From: Pogonophryne albipinna
Lineage: Eukaryota > Chordata > Actinopteri > Perciformes > Artedidraconidae
Reading direction: 5' to 3'
DNA: 64,000 bases
Assembly: GCA_028583405.1 (NCBI GenBank)
Contig: CM053252.1
Coordinates: 30,881,562 to 30,945,561, forward strand
The position numbers and the translations under genes are program-made. Under the pieces are notes generated by a model. It worked only from the letters and a program-made list of their open reading frames with translations. It was not told the origin of the DNA and ran no database searches. Of the stretch, positions 33,523 to 63,720 are shown piece after piece; the first letter of the stretch is position 1; each line of letters begins with the position of its first letter.

Positions 33523-34876
33523 CCTGAAGCGGGATAGAGCTGGAAGAAAGGGAAGGCTGCAAGCTAACTAGCATCACACTAGGCTGCAGAAAATGAGTTT
33601 TTGGCTGGGCCTAAACGAAAGGTGAGACAGTTATCTGTTTAATTCCGTGGTGATTGCGAGTGGTGTGGAGTTTGTATATAGTGTTTCTATTCGTCTCTGT
33701 TGTATCTTCGGCTCCGCCCGATTAATGTGAATATTACACAGTATTAAGACCTTCTGGGGAGGCACTAGATTTTATCTGGGATAGGACTGGGTCCACATTG
33801 TGTTAAATACCTCTGGGTAGGTACCAGACCTGATCTGTATTACACTGGACTGGGTCCATTCATGTTAGTCTATATGTTTGATGTGTTAAACCTGCGTAGT
33901 CTGGTTTAATAAAGTATATTGTGTGGAGTTTTTAAGCCGAAAAGTATATTTTTGTGTGATGTTCTAAGCCGAAACGATTGTGTACAAGATTGGCATGAGA
34001 TCAGCTTTTAAGGTCAGCATCTATAGAATTTAGAGCTAAGATAAATGAAGATTGTGTTGTTTTGTATTGTCAAGCATTGTGGTTATTTATCTGCAGATGT
34101 TGATTGTTCCCATTGTTCCCCTTCCCCCAGTCACATGAGATTAATGCTATACTGCTAAGCTAGCTAGCTAGCCAGTTAGCATTACTAGATGGTGAAATAG
34201 TTTGAGTAAAGATACAACCGGTAACTACTGATTAAATACACAGGGATGGTGTAGATGAATGTTGAGAGTAGATTGAGTTTTGTTTTTCATGCTTTTCAAA
34301 GAAAGTCATTTGAACTTTATATTTTGAGGAAATAAACAGGAAGTAGGTTTATGAACCGGAAGTACTAGTTGATACATTTGAGAGGAGTTACAAATAAAAC
34401 AGCTCCCCTAGCGGACATAATAAGTATTACAGTTAATACATTCTTCACCACACAGATAAAGATTACATGTGGTTTCTTTGAATTGAAGTATTGTAGTTAA
34501 CACATTTTATGACATTTGCATAATTTCATAAACTTGAGTATACACTGTACACGGTTTATTTGGATTTCCACCATATTCCTATTTTCATATTACAAAGTCA
34601 AAACCATACACTGTTCATTTGTATTTATTTATTCAGATTTAAAAAATTTGCATAATTTCAAATTTTTTATTTAATTTGTCTAATTTTGATTTTCCAATCT
34701 CAGTTTTACGACATTTAAATTTATTTTTCCAAATTCTGTATAAAAAAAAAATACCAGATTTTAAAGTTAAGTTCAGATGACATAGGATATCTTTATAAAG
34801 AATACAAGGGTACTATTCAGAGGATTAGTAATTCATTTTTGATAACTTAATAATATTATCCGTGTACTTAAGAAAC
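33523..34876 (+). other. Leader of element 2
   Basis: No ORF. The last 400 bp resembles the gag-proximal leader of element 1. Confidence 0.5.
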
Positions 34877-37255
34877 ATGTCGCCAGAGTTAAAAGCACTC
34901 GCTGTGCCAGGCACAACTGCAGATATTAAGGAGAGAGTAAACACCTGGTCAGATGCTGGGACAGTTCCCAGTAAAAGACAGAAGACATGGAACCAAATAG
35001 AGGAACTGTTCAAGCAGTGGCAAACGAGAGAATTGATTCCAGCAGATGATCAACCTGGACCAACGGAAGCCCATAGAAAAGCTGTAGTTGAACATGAGAA
35101 TGCTAAATACCTACAACAGGAAAAAGCATGGATCAAAGCCGGACAACCCCCTCGGTATGGACCTGCTAAAAACGCTATGAAAAAAGCTGAAAAAAGAAAA
35201 GTTATGGTTGCAAAACTGATTCTCCATCTAAAATATACCAGCCAGGGATTGACAAACAGCTTACATGTGGTAGCAGCAGAAGATCTGCCAGTAATGGAAG
35301 AACTCAGCAGAAGAATGGAAGCAGAACTCGGCAGAAGAGAGGAAGCACTCGGCAGAAGAATGGATGCAGAACTCGGCAGAAGACAGGAAGAACTCGACAG
35401 AAGAATGGAGGAACTCGACAGAAGAATGGAGGAACTCAACAGAAGAATGGAAGAGGAGCTCAACAGAAGAATGGAAGCAGAACTCATCAGAGGAATGGAA
35501 GAGAGACGAAAGGCAGATGAAGCCCATAATGACATTATTGAAGAAAGACGGAAGGCAGTTGAAGCCCATAATGACATTATTGCAGAAAGACAAAGGGAGG
35601 AAGATAAATACCAACAACTTCTGGCGGAAAGACGACAAGAAGATGTAAGATTCCAGGACATGATGGCAGATAGACAAAGGAGAGAACAAGAAGAACGAAG
35701 AACTCAAAGAACACGCCGAACAAACTACTCTCCTGACTATTCCAAAGGACGGGGAGATGAAGATGACCATGGCAGTACACAGTCTGAAACCAGTAGATAC
35801 TCCCCATACCATGAACAGTCACAGCAACAACGCAGTTTTGCATCTCCTCCTGAGAATAATAGTAGCGACGAAAACGAGCAACATTACGCTGGGACATGCT
35901 CCAAAACTAGAAGAACCAAGACAACTAAAAGAACCAAGACCGGTGCACATACCTCCATGCCATTGATAGCGGCTGGAAGAGGAGGATTTCAATACCAATC
36001 ATGGACTCACAGGGACATGGAAGCATTAGTGTCAAAGCTACCTCCACTTACGAAAGGAGGTCAGAAGTGGGTGAATGATCTGGAGAAGTACACCGTTCAA
36101 GACCACCTGTGCTTGGGAGACATGAGAGCCCTGCTCGGACGGATTGAAGGACGACTTGAAGCGAGAACAATAGATTCCGATGCCAATTGCACAAATGACC
36201 CAGATGACACTCCATTCAACTACATCAGGTTGAATTATTGGGCTGCTATTCGTCACATCTACCCGACAACACGCAGTTTACATGCCCTCAACAGCCTGAG
36301 AAAAGAACCGGGGGAAGACATGCATGCCTTCTTGAAGAGATGTGAAGGACTGTGGGAGGACTACACTGGAGAACGGCATGACGTTTCTCCGGCTGTTGTA
36401 ATGTTGTGGAAGGATGCTGTCATTAAAGCCCTTCCCCGATCAGTGCAGGCAGGCCTGGGAGACGTAGTGGGTTTAGTCGCTAAACCCATTGAAGAATGGA
36501 GACTACATCTCATTCACCACGATATGAAATACCAGGCAACAAAGTGGGAAAATGACGAAGAAATTAAAACACTACAACTAAGACTTTTGAAGATACAAGT
36601 AGCTGAGAAAGATGCCAAAGCTAATAAAAACAAGAAATCAACAAAGCAGATGGCCATACTAGCAGAGAAGGCAGGGCGGACACCTCCAACAGTTCAACAA
36701 AGCGGAGGAGGAAGTGTATGTCCACAAAACCAGGTTCAGCAGACACCTGTGTATCTTCCTACGCAAGTACAGCCACAAGCACCACAGTATCTTCAACAGC
36801 AAATACCTGTGTATCTTCCTACCCAAGTACAGCCGCAAGCACAGGTATACACTCCCATACAGCATCAACAAAAGGGACAATGGAGAGGAAGAAGGGATGA
36901 TGGCTGCTTCATATGTGGTGATTGTAGACATCTGGCCAGAGATTGCCCCACTCAGCAATATCCACCACAAGGTTGCACCTCACAATACAGAGGAGAACCA
37001 GTGTTAGATATTAGAAATATTGAGCCGGAAGCATATGCCAGGGCCATGACGAATATTTATGTTGGATCAGGTGATTGGGTAAATGTAAAAATCCACAAGA
37101 TGAACTTGTTGCAACCTGTATGGAGTGGACCATGGGAAGTTGTAGAACGCACTGCAGATGCACTCCGGATCAAAGTTAAAAAAGGAACATGTTGGCACCC
37201 ACTTACACATTGTGTAGCCGTACCGCCACCTTTCCTGAAACGGCACGGCAGTTAG
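34877..37255 (+). CDS. Gag polyprotein fused in frame to integrase C-terminal domain
   Basis: 792 codons from ATG 34877. Parts in order: N-terminal matrix-like region (TADIKERVNTW, KRQKTWNQIEELFKQW, DDQPGP); a long charged coiled coil of RRMEEL-type repeats at about residues 140-280; a basic/serine linker; a capsid-like region (about 365-560, with EDMHAFLKRCEGLWEDY); a PQ-rich linker with repeated VYLPTQVQPQA; and a CCHC knuckle CFICGDCRHLARDC (about 676-689). Directly after the nucleocapsid the frame enters GDWVNVKIHK ... LTHCVAVPPP, the integrase C-terminal SH3-like domain, and stops. Protease, reverse transcriptase, RNase H and the integrase core are missing without a frame break. Family-level role: particle assembly and RNA packaging. 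Whether this fusion is expressed is unknown. Confidence 0.75.
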   Translation: MSPELKALAVPGTTADIKERVNTWSDAGTVPSKRQKTWNQIEELFKQWQTRELIPADDQPGPTEAHRKAVVEHENAKYLQQEKAWIKAGQPPRYGPAKNAMKKAEKRKVMVAKLILHLKYTSQGLTNSLHVVAAEDLPVMEELSRRMEAELGRREEALGRRMDAELGRRQEELDRRMEELDRRMEELNRRMEEELNRRMEAELIRGMEERRKADEAHNDIIEERRKAVEAHNDIIAERQREEDKYQQLLAERRQEDVRFQDMMADRQRREQEERRTQRTRRTNYSPDYSKGRGDEDDHGSTQSETSRYSPYHEQSQQQRSFASPPENNSSDENEQHYAGTCSKTRRTKTTKRTKTGAHTSMPLIAAGRGGFQYQSWTHRDMEALVSKLPPLTKGGQKWVNDLEKYTVQDHLCLGDMRALLGRIEGRLEARTIDSDANCTNDPDDTPFNYIRLNYWAAIRHIYPTTRSLHALNSLRKEPGEDMHAFLKRCEGLWEDYTGERHDVSPAVVMLWKDAVIKALPRSVQAGLGDVVGLVAKPIEEWRLHLIHHDMKYQATKWENDEEIKTLQLRLLKIQVAEKDAKANKNKKSTKQMAILAEKAGRTPPTVQQSGGGSVCPQNQVQQTPVYLPTQVQPQAPQYLQQQIPVYLPTQVQPQAQVYTPIQHQQKGQWRGRRDDGCFICGDCRHLARDCPTQQYPPQGCTSQYRGEPVLDIRNIEPEAYARAMTNIYVGSGDWVNVKIHKMNLLQPVWSGPWEVVERTADALRIKVKKGTCWHPLTHCVAVPPPFLKRHGS

Positions 37256-38504
37256 AACTGATTTTGGAAAACTGGTACAAAACAATAAGGAATTGAACAT
37301 TTTTACAACGACAGCACTCAAGAATCCGTAGTGTAAATACATTGAGAAAAACACATTTTTACACTCAAACGGTTTGCACATCATAGACAAGGAATTTAGA
37401 CAATATAAATAAATGTTCAGCAAAAGTAATAAGTATAATGGAAAGTAGACATAGGCCTACACTTGAGTCAAATTTCATTACTGTGATCTGATTAGTGTGC
37501 TCTGCAGGTTTACTATTGTTCTAAGTAACAGTGGGATTTAAAATATTGGAGAAAATATGGAGATGTTCTTTTGTAGTGTGTGGAATATGTGATGCTTGAA
37601 ACATGTAGGTATTTAAGAGTTGTGTTGGGTAAATATGTAACAATGGATGAAGCAATTTTTAGAGTGAGTTTTTGTAATATCATTAGTAGACATTAATTAT
37701 GTTGTTTAGATGGCATTTAACAACTAAGACAGATAGTATGATTAGAAAGAGACAGAGTGGAAAGGGTTGGATTTATTTAACCTCAGTGTGCTAGACTTCT
37801 TATAGGTAATGCGTCCCGAGACCTGGACTCCCCCTCTGATTTAGAAAGGCTACGATCCCGACCCTCCAAGCAGACAAAAGACCTAACCCAACAGGAGACT
37901 CCTCCTTCTCCATCGAACAGACAGATAACCAGAGCTGAAACAACAACAACAACAAGACTGCATCCAGAACTGCAGCCAGAACTATCTCCACCTGTGGCAT
38001 CCAGAACCAAACAGCATGCTGACATACAGAGAGATACTCTCATCAGTCCCTCAGACGGGGCATGAAGTTCCAAGCTGAGCCACAAGAATTGGCAAGAGCA
38101 AAGTGTGGGACATGAGAGCAGAATCCGCCCTCCATTAGCAACATTTGACCAATCACAAACAGGGACAAGTCAGAGTCGTATCTGGGACAAGTGTTCTGAC
38201 AGCGCAGCGTCATACTTCATTAATGAAAAGTAAACTAATATTAGACAAATAATTAACTTTAAACATCCATGATTTAAACATATAATCCAGGATACAAGCC
38301 ACATGGTTGCACCTGCAAGGTGAATATAGAACAACTGGTTAAAAAATAAATAAACTACCGAGTGTTTGAAAGTAATGTGTAATGTGTTGCTTAAAATAAT
38401 ACTCATGCATACAGTATGTGACACTGTGAGTGTTGTACGGCCAGATACGGCTCGAGAAGCTGACTCAGATAAGGAAATATATGATATATTATGATATTAT
38501 ATGA
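37256..38504 (+). other. Element 2 decayed 3' region and flank
   Basis: 37500-38130 matches the decayed env-side region of element 1 (GGAGACTCCTCC, GCATGCTGACA, TGGGACATGAGAGC). No ORF. Past about 38160 the origin is unclear and AT-rich. Confidence 0.5.
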
Positions 38505-40370
38505 TTGATACGATACGATACGATATACTTTATTGTCCCCGTAAGGACATTTGTTCTGGACTCCGTCCTGCAGTTCAGCATACATGTACATATACAAACA
38601 TAGTGGACATTATGAGACATACACATATCATCAGTCATACACCGTTTGAAATAACACAATACACAGACGCACATACTGACAATGGCGACCTATTGCACTA
38701 CCCCTAATGGCCAACATTTAAAAAGTACATTTCATTACATTTGACAACATTTCATTTCATGTGAATGTTAAGAAGCTTAATGGACATAGGTAGGAATGAG
38801 TGCTTATAGCGGTTCAGCCTGCTCTTGGGAACCCTGAATCTTCTACCAGAAGATAGGAGCTGGAATTCTGGGTGGGATCAGACACAATTTTGTTTGCCTG
38901 TCTGATAATGGACTGCTCGTATATGTTTTGGAGAGATGTGTTTTTTAACCCCCATAATTTTCATAGCAGTCTGTACCAGGCGAGCGATCTGTGACTTTGA
39001 CTGCACTGTCAAGTTACCATACCAGGCAGTAACACCATACCTAATGATGCTCTCCAACACGGCATGATAGAACAGTAACATGAACTTCTGGTCGACTCCG
39101 AAAGCTCGGAGTCGACGCAGAAAGTACAATCGCTGTTGAAGTCGAGAGCACAGACCTTGAACATGCGCCTTCCAGCTGAGTGTATTATCTAGATGGACAC
39201 CAAGGTACTTATAGGAGCTGACCTGAGTTATGGGTTCATTGTGGATAACCACCGGCCTAAGGTCACCCACTGCCTTTGGGTCCCACACCATCTCCTCAGT
39301 CTTCTTCACATTCAGCACTAGATGGTTTAAATCACACCACTGCACAAATCTCTCTATTTCAGAGTGATAAGCCGATGAACTGCTGCCTTTGTGCATTAAG
39401 CCAAGGATGGCTGTATCATCTGAGAATTTGATGATATAATTCTCCGGGTGGATTCTCGTACAGTCGTTTGTGTACAGTGTGAAGAGGACCGGGGAGCTCA
39501 CACAACCCAGGGGGGCTCCTGTACGAATGGTCCGGGGCTCTGAGAGGGCATTGTTGACCCTGACATGCTGAGTGCGATTGATTAAAAACGAAAAATACCA
39601 TTTCAAGATAAGAGGATTTATACTGATCTTTATCAGTTTTTGAAGCAAGATGTGAGGCTGCAGTGTGTTAAAAGCCGAGCTGAAATCCACAAACAGTAGG
39701 CGTACTGCATATGCCTTAGGGTCTTCCAGGTGTTTAGTGAGCAGGTGTGTGATGCTATTTAGAGCATCGTCTGTGCCACGCCCTTTCTTGTAGGCAAACT
39801 GAAAAGGGTCTAAATGTACATCAACCTCTTTCTTTAGCAGCGGCACCATGATCCTCTCAAAACATTTCATGACATTGGATGTCAATGCAACAGGCCTACA
39901 ATCATTGTTTACCTTTGGACAAGGTTTTTTGGGGACAGGTTTTATTATTGATTTTTTTTCCAGAGGGTGGGGATGGTGTGAAGATCAAAAGATTTTTGAA
40001 ATATGGGACACCATGCTGATGTCAGTTCTTCTGCAAATGTCTTGAGAAGGAATGCAGAGATGCCATCTGGCCCTGTGGCCTTCTTAGTACAGGTGTGTTT
40101 AAAAAGTGATTGGACCTTTAAAGGGTCAATCACCACCCTTTCGTCCTGGTCAGTAGCAGAGATTGTCTCTAAGATGTCTGTACATTCAGAGGAGAAGTCC
40201 TGGGTTTCAAATCTCATGAAAAAGTCATTCAGTTCATTTGCTTTTTGCAGGTCATCAGAGGTACAGAGAGTTTTTTTAGCTGGAGTCATATTTGTGATTT
40301 CCTTCATAGTGTCCCAAAATGATGTGATATGAATGATAAGTGCGACACGTCGGCGTCTTCCCTGCATACG
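38505..40370 (-). mobile_element. L2-group LINE, 5' truncated
   Basis: The minus-strand reverse transcriptase gene ends at its 3' side with a TTTATTGTCCCCGTAAGGAC-type tail (plus strand 38529) and GATAC/GATAT short repeats at 38508-38530, typical of L2-like LINE tails. The 5' end is missing: the ORF fades at about 40367. Confidence 0.75.
38878..40367 (-). pseudogene. L2-like reverse transcriptase, frameshifted
   Basis: The upstream part (40367 to 39945) carries the finger region (KATGPDGISAFLLKTFAEEL). A slip in the A-run near 39955 breaks the frame. The main part (39885 to 38878, 335 codons) has QFAYKKGRGTDDAL, FVDFSSAFNTLQP, GAPLGCVSSPVLF and IKFSDDTAILGL (YADD-box equivalent FSDD), then the thumb region SYKYLGVHLDNTLSW and LRRLRAFG. 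The catalytic aspartates are visible, but the frame break and lost endonuclease mean no activity. Confidence 0.8.
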
Positions 40371-40572
40371 GCAGTTTAAACTGTATTTCCTTTATCCTGT
40401 AATATGACTTGATAGATTTAAATTCCGCACACTGAGCTCAGATTGGTCAGCAGGCGGTGCTTTCACTGAGTTGATCTCTTTTCTATAGAAGCCGGAGGCG
40501 GGCAGCGTCAGGTAAACATTTTTATTTAGCCTTCCCAAACCTGAGCCTCACGCGCCGCCTAGTTTAGCTGGC

Positions 40573-40613
40573 CAGGATGGCTGGTTTGAACCAGCTAAAC
40601 CAGCCATCCTGTT
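40573..40613. repeat. Inverted repeat next to the long GT tract
   Basis: CCAGGATGGCTGGTTT and AAACCAGCCATCCTG face each other around GAACCAGCT, directly before the (GT)n. Confidence 0.7.
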
Positions 40614-40815
<202 letters not shown>

Positions 40816-41275
40816 TGGGTGGTTGGTTGGTTGAGTGGGTGGTTTTGGGGTGTGAAAAAAGCTCCACTTACAATTTCAAACTACCTTTATTGTAATTGAA
40901 AGACAACATGAGGCTAATTTCGTGTATTTTCAGTTTCAATACCTACGCATACAGTATCGTATATATCTAACAAACATCTTTACTTTACCCGCTTCTCACT
41001 CTGAGAATCAACAAGTACAATTCCTCTGCCATCTTGTTTGAATGAAAAAAATAAACAATCAACATTCTAATTTTGTCATTTCTATTCAGTTTTTTCTTCC
41101 ATCATTTTTATTATTTAAATGTTTTATGTCTTGTATACATATATATGTTGCATTGTTGGAGGAGCCGGGAAATTAAGATTTTCATTGTCATACACTGTAG
41201 CTGACCCTGTAGATGACATAAAACCTTTGAATCTTAAATCCTGAATGTTTTTCCAATTTACCCTTTTTTGTATAG

Positions 41276-60064
<18,789 letters not shown>

Positions 60065-60862
60065 AGAGTGAAGTCTGATCCTCGGGCCTTCAAGGATTCC
60101 AGTACGATATACAAATACTTTTTGTTATCAAAGATACATTTTATGTACTTTCACACCAGTTCACTTTGTTAATTAGCTTAGTTTACTGCTGCAATGTCTA
60201 ACAGCTGTTAAACTACAGCACATATCGGAAATGTGTGCTTTTTGGAAAAACTATTAATTAAAACATTAAAACTGGTCTTCCACTGTTTCCTCCTTCTGCT
60301 TTACATGTATCATATCACAGTGTAGAATTTGTGCAGGTCAGCTTGGTGTGGACATTTGTATACAACCCTAGGAGGAAGCTTTGGATAACATAACTCAGAC
60401 TATGCTGAGTTATGTGACTGGTGACTAATGATTGTTGAATATAAATAAAAAACAAACTGAATGCTAAAAGTGCTAAAAGTGTACCTCAATGTGTTTTCTC
60501 TACATTCATGAACTTAAATACAAATTCAAAACATATGTCATATTACAATGCAGGGCTAGCTCAAAGGCACACAGCACTTGATACAGTCTATTATATTAGT
60601 GCCTGTTTTTGTCAACCTCCTTATTATGCGTACTGATCCCTATCCTGTAGCCCTCATTGGACAGCTGTGTTTACTTTCCTAAACATGGCTAGTCGCATAG
60701 CATCATCCATGTGGACTGTAGTTTGTTCATGCTTTTTAGTTTTTTCTGATATGTGCTTTATATCACTCACATCTGTCTGGATCCATGCTGGGTCTGGTCC
60801 ATAGACTGGTCTGATCCTGACGTTTGAAAAGGGAAGCAGGGGAAGCAAAAATATAGCACTGG
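60065..60862 (+). other. A2M 3' untranslated region and flank
   Basis: Noncoding. An AATAAA at 60444-60449 is a likely polyadenylation signal, about 380 bp after the stop. Confidence 0.6.
60444..60449 (+). terminator. Likely A2M polyadenylation signal
   Basis: AATAAA within ATATAAATAAAAAAC, the first canonical hexamer seen after the stop codon. Confidence 0.55.
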
Positions 60863-61920
60863 TGTTGCTACAGGTAGTTAGCCAAGCCTTCTTGCTAAAC
60901 CAGCTCCTTGAAAAAGAGCAGGATACTGCCTTCCTCTGTCCTTAACTCCTGCCTATGTCAGGCTGATCAGGTCCGAGCTCTTTTACTCTCAGCTTTCCCT
61001 CCAGTGTCCTCCTCTCAAAGAGTGTTTCTTTAAGTGATTAAACATCATTTTCCTTCTCCATATTCGCTATCTAGTTTTGTTTATGTTACAACCCTCAGAC
61101 CGCAAGGGTATTATACTGTAGGTGTAGAAAACGTTCATTTATTAACTTCCACAAGGCACATGATGTGCAAGATGTCAGCATCTCAAACGATCTCCAAGCA
61201 CAACACACCGACACACTTCTTCCGTTCATCTCCAGCATAAATCAATGATCTGCCCCCTTGTGGTATAAACATGAATGTGCAGGTAGACAACCTCAACCTT
61301 ATGGGTGCTACATTCCTCCCCTGCAAACTAAATGTTGTCCTCAACATTAACATTCATAGCACAACATTGATTATGGAACTTTCAGATCACAACACATTAC
61401 ATTGACATTCACATTACCTACTGTATGGCAGTGGCTTGAAAACAAGTAAATGTTTTTAAATGTCCTTCACATTTCACTATTATAGTACACAACTTTTAAC
61501 AGTAACTATTAACAGTAACCAGTTGGTTCAAAAACAGTCTATGTTACTGTATCCACATTTTAGACAGTCCATATTAATCCTCTCAGTAATATCCTACAGG
61601 AACAGGAATAGGATGAACCATGTACGTCCCAAACACCTGTGGAGATGGCCAGGGCATATTGTATTGTCCATATGCTGGTGCAAGAGCATTAACATAAAGT
61701 GGGTTTATGTGAAGCCCTACCAAACGATGAACAGGATGACCCAATGTCTCATAAGTCAGTGTTTCTCTGGGTCGTTTCTCTCTCTGTGACCTGCGTGGTT
61801 GTTTGTCAAAAGGGTCATTTTCTTGAACATTTGGCAGGTCTGCAGGCTGAACAGTTTGTGTTAGCTCTTGAGTGTCACTAGTGTTATTGTCCATAAACAT
61901 CTGCACAGGATTCTCCATTC
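60863..61920 (-). mobile_element. 3' end of an LTR retrotransposon, minus strand
   Basis: Reading from 61920 down: the end of a coding frame, then GCAGGGGAGGAA (polypurine tract near 61312-61325), then TGTAGCACCC as an LTR start. The LTR is taken to end near 60863 (TAGCAACA), but without a second copy this is a guess. Upstream pol is outside this stretch or lost. Confidence 0.45.
61583..61918 (-). pseudogene. C-terminal tail of an LTR-element polyprotein
   Basis: 111 codons rich in charged residues, with RRSQREKRPRETLTYETLG and a tyrosine/proline end (GYY stop). Such RR-x-R-x-RPRE-x-L-TY tails close the polyproteins of several fish Ty3/gypsy-like elements. No enzymatic motif is included. Confidence 0.45.
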
Positions 61921-61981
61921 TGAACTCCTGTGCCTCAACGTCTAGTTGAGGCTGATGTGTTGTGTTAGGAAAGGCTGGAGG

Positions 61982-63320
61982 CAGTGGCGGTTCTAAAACA
62001 TTTTACATGGGGTGGCAAAGGCGGGGCAAGAGGTCATGCCAGGGTGGCATGGGAGGACGGACAGTACGTGGTATTTTATACTGTATATATAACCTATTTA
62101 TTGTTAAATCATGCCCTAACACAAGTCTTCTTAATGCACAAGAGAAACAAGGTGTTCAGACCAACAAACTCAAACATAGTATAAAACAGCAGAACATACT
62201 CATGATACCCTAGAATTCTGTTTACTGTGAGTACAGTAAAAGTACTTAGTTATAATTAAGTACACAAATGACATCACCCATCTCTTAAGAGAGCTAAAGG
62301 TGACCTGTGCAGCAACACATTTCAATACATATTTGTCAATACTAAGAGCTGCTAGATTGTGCTGCTGTGATGGAATATGTATGCAAGGAGAATAAAAACA
62401 TACCACGTGGTCCAGCTGGAGTTTCATCTGCCTCATGATCCCTGCCTCTGTCCCTCTTTCTGATACTTCATCTTTATTCCTCACATACATTTCTTCTTCT
62501 TCACTAATGTCTTCATCTCCTCCTCTTCCTCCTGCTCTGACCCTCCTGGTCTCTTCATCTCCTCCTCTTCCTCCTGCTCTGACCCTCCTGGTCTCCTCAT
62601 CTCTCTTTTCCTTTTCCTATTTCAGGTCATCCTGATCACTTCTCAGATATGTCTTTGTGTTGTTGTTGAATCACTCCAGCTACTCTGGCCTGCAAGAGTC
62701 TACTTGTGAAAAGCTCTGGTACAAATGCTTGTATAACTTTACACGTTAGGGCCATGTAGCTAATAAGTAGCATAGCATATAATAAATATAAAATCAGAAA
62801 GTATTTATCAAACGCACACAGGCAGCTGTGTTTAGATCCAGTTTGACGGTAAAGGATGTATCCTGGTTTCATTTATCAGGCCTCATTGATGTGATGTGTA
62901 ATGTACGTGGATTTAATAGTACCGCATAGTTTAGCAAATAAAGGGAATGATCTCCCTGCTAGCGCTGTCTGCGTAGTATTTTGTAACGTAACGTCCAAAA
63001 CAGCGACCGTCTGTTAAACCATATCGATTCAAACGGCAGCGTTTTATTAATACTTTGTTTCAAGTTCTCGTCTTTAGTAAAAACAAAACTAGTGGAAGGG
63101 GAAATGCTCCCAGGGGAAGCTGATCCACCTTCAGGTGCTGGGACAGCTCGCTCCCTATCTGCAGCGGTGTGAGCCGCGGTCTTTGTGAACGCCGCTCCGC
63201 AGTTTAATGCAGGGCCGTAGCTGCGTTTTTAACGGGCCTAAGATGATATTTAATATGATTCACTTTTAATTAATGAACTGCTTGTTTCGTTGCTTGAGAA
63301 GCTTGTGGACATAGTGTAGG
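61982..63320. other. Noncoding flank with hAT-like terminus and 42-bp tandem duplication
   Basis: CAGTGGCGGTTCTAAAACATT at 61982 looks like a hAT end, but its partner end was not found. CTTCATCTCCTCCTCTTCC...GGTCT (42 bp) occurs twice, at 62511 and 62553. CAGGGCCGTAGCTG near 63210 may be another element end. No gene. Confidence 0.4.
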
Positions 63321-63339
63321 TTTGTTTCTACTAGTGTTA

Positions 63340-63720
63340 ATTTCGTCAGCTATTTTTGTATTTAGTCGTAGTCGTAGTCATGTGTCAAATGTCCTTTTTA
63401 GTTTTAGTCATATTTAGTCACCGTCATCCTGTTTTTAATTTAGTCAAGTTTTAGTCGACTAAAAGTCTGAGCATTTTAGTCTAATTTTAGTCAAAGAAAA
63501 CAGTAACTATTTTAGTCAAGATTTAGTCGACTAAAAGTCTGAGTATTTTAGTCTTATTTTAGTCAAGATTTAGTCGACTAAAAGTGTGAGTATTTTAGTC
63601 TTATTTTAGTCAAGATTTAGTCGACTAAAAGTCTGAGCATTTTAGTCTTATTTTAGTCAAAGAAAACTATTTTAGTCTACTTTTTGTCAATGAAAACTGT
63701 TTACATTTGTCTTTTTTGTC
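63340..63720. repeat. TTTAGTC-rich tandem repeat
   Basis: Units with the palindrome TTTAGTCGACTAAAA plus GTCTGAGCATTTTAGTCTTATTTTAGTCAA recur at about 63448, 63518, 63568 and 63618. They are likely subterminal repeats of a DNA transposon that starts near AGTGTTAATTTCGTCAGCTA at 63333. Confidence 0.75.

Larger units (their letters stand above)
31813..38160 (+). mobile_element. Retrovirus-like LTR element 2, pol-deleted, 3' LTR not found
   Basis: The 5' LTR opens TGTTAGAAATTAAAATCAATG, the same start as element 1, and ends AATACACTAACA at 33502. A primer binding site, leader and one long gag-integrase fusion frame follow. Downstream sequence matches element 1 (11280-11560) to about 38130. No second LTR copy was found before the L2-group LINE near 38505, so the 3' end is lost. 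Confidence 0.75.

Noticed and set aside
35050..35812. Minus-strand serine-rich frames opposite the gag ORF
   Set aside because: Antisense shadow of the coiled-coil repeats; no start context or domain.
38508..38530. GATAC/GATAT repeats considered as a CRISPR-like array or satellite
   Set aside because: Too short and without spacers; it is the LINE 3' tail.
63205..63225. CAGGGCCGTAGCTGCG as a hAT end
   Set aside because: Partner end and TSD not found within the window.
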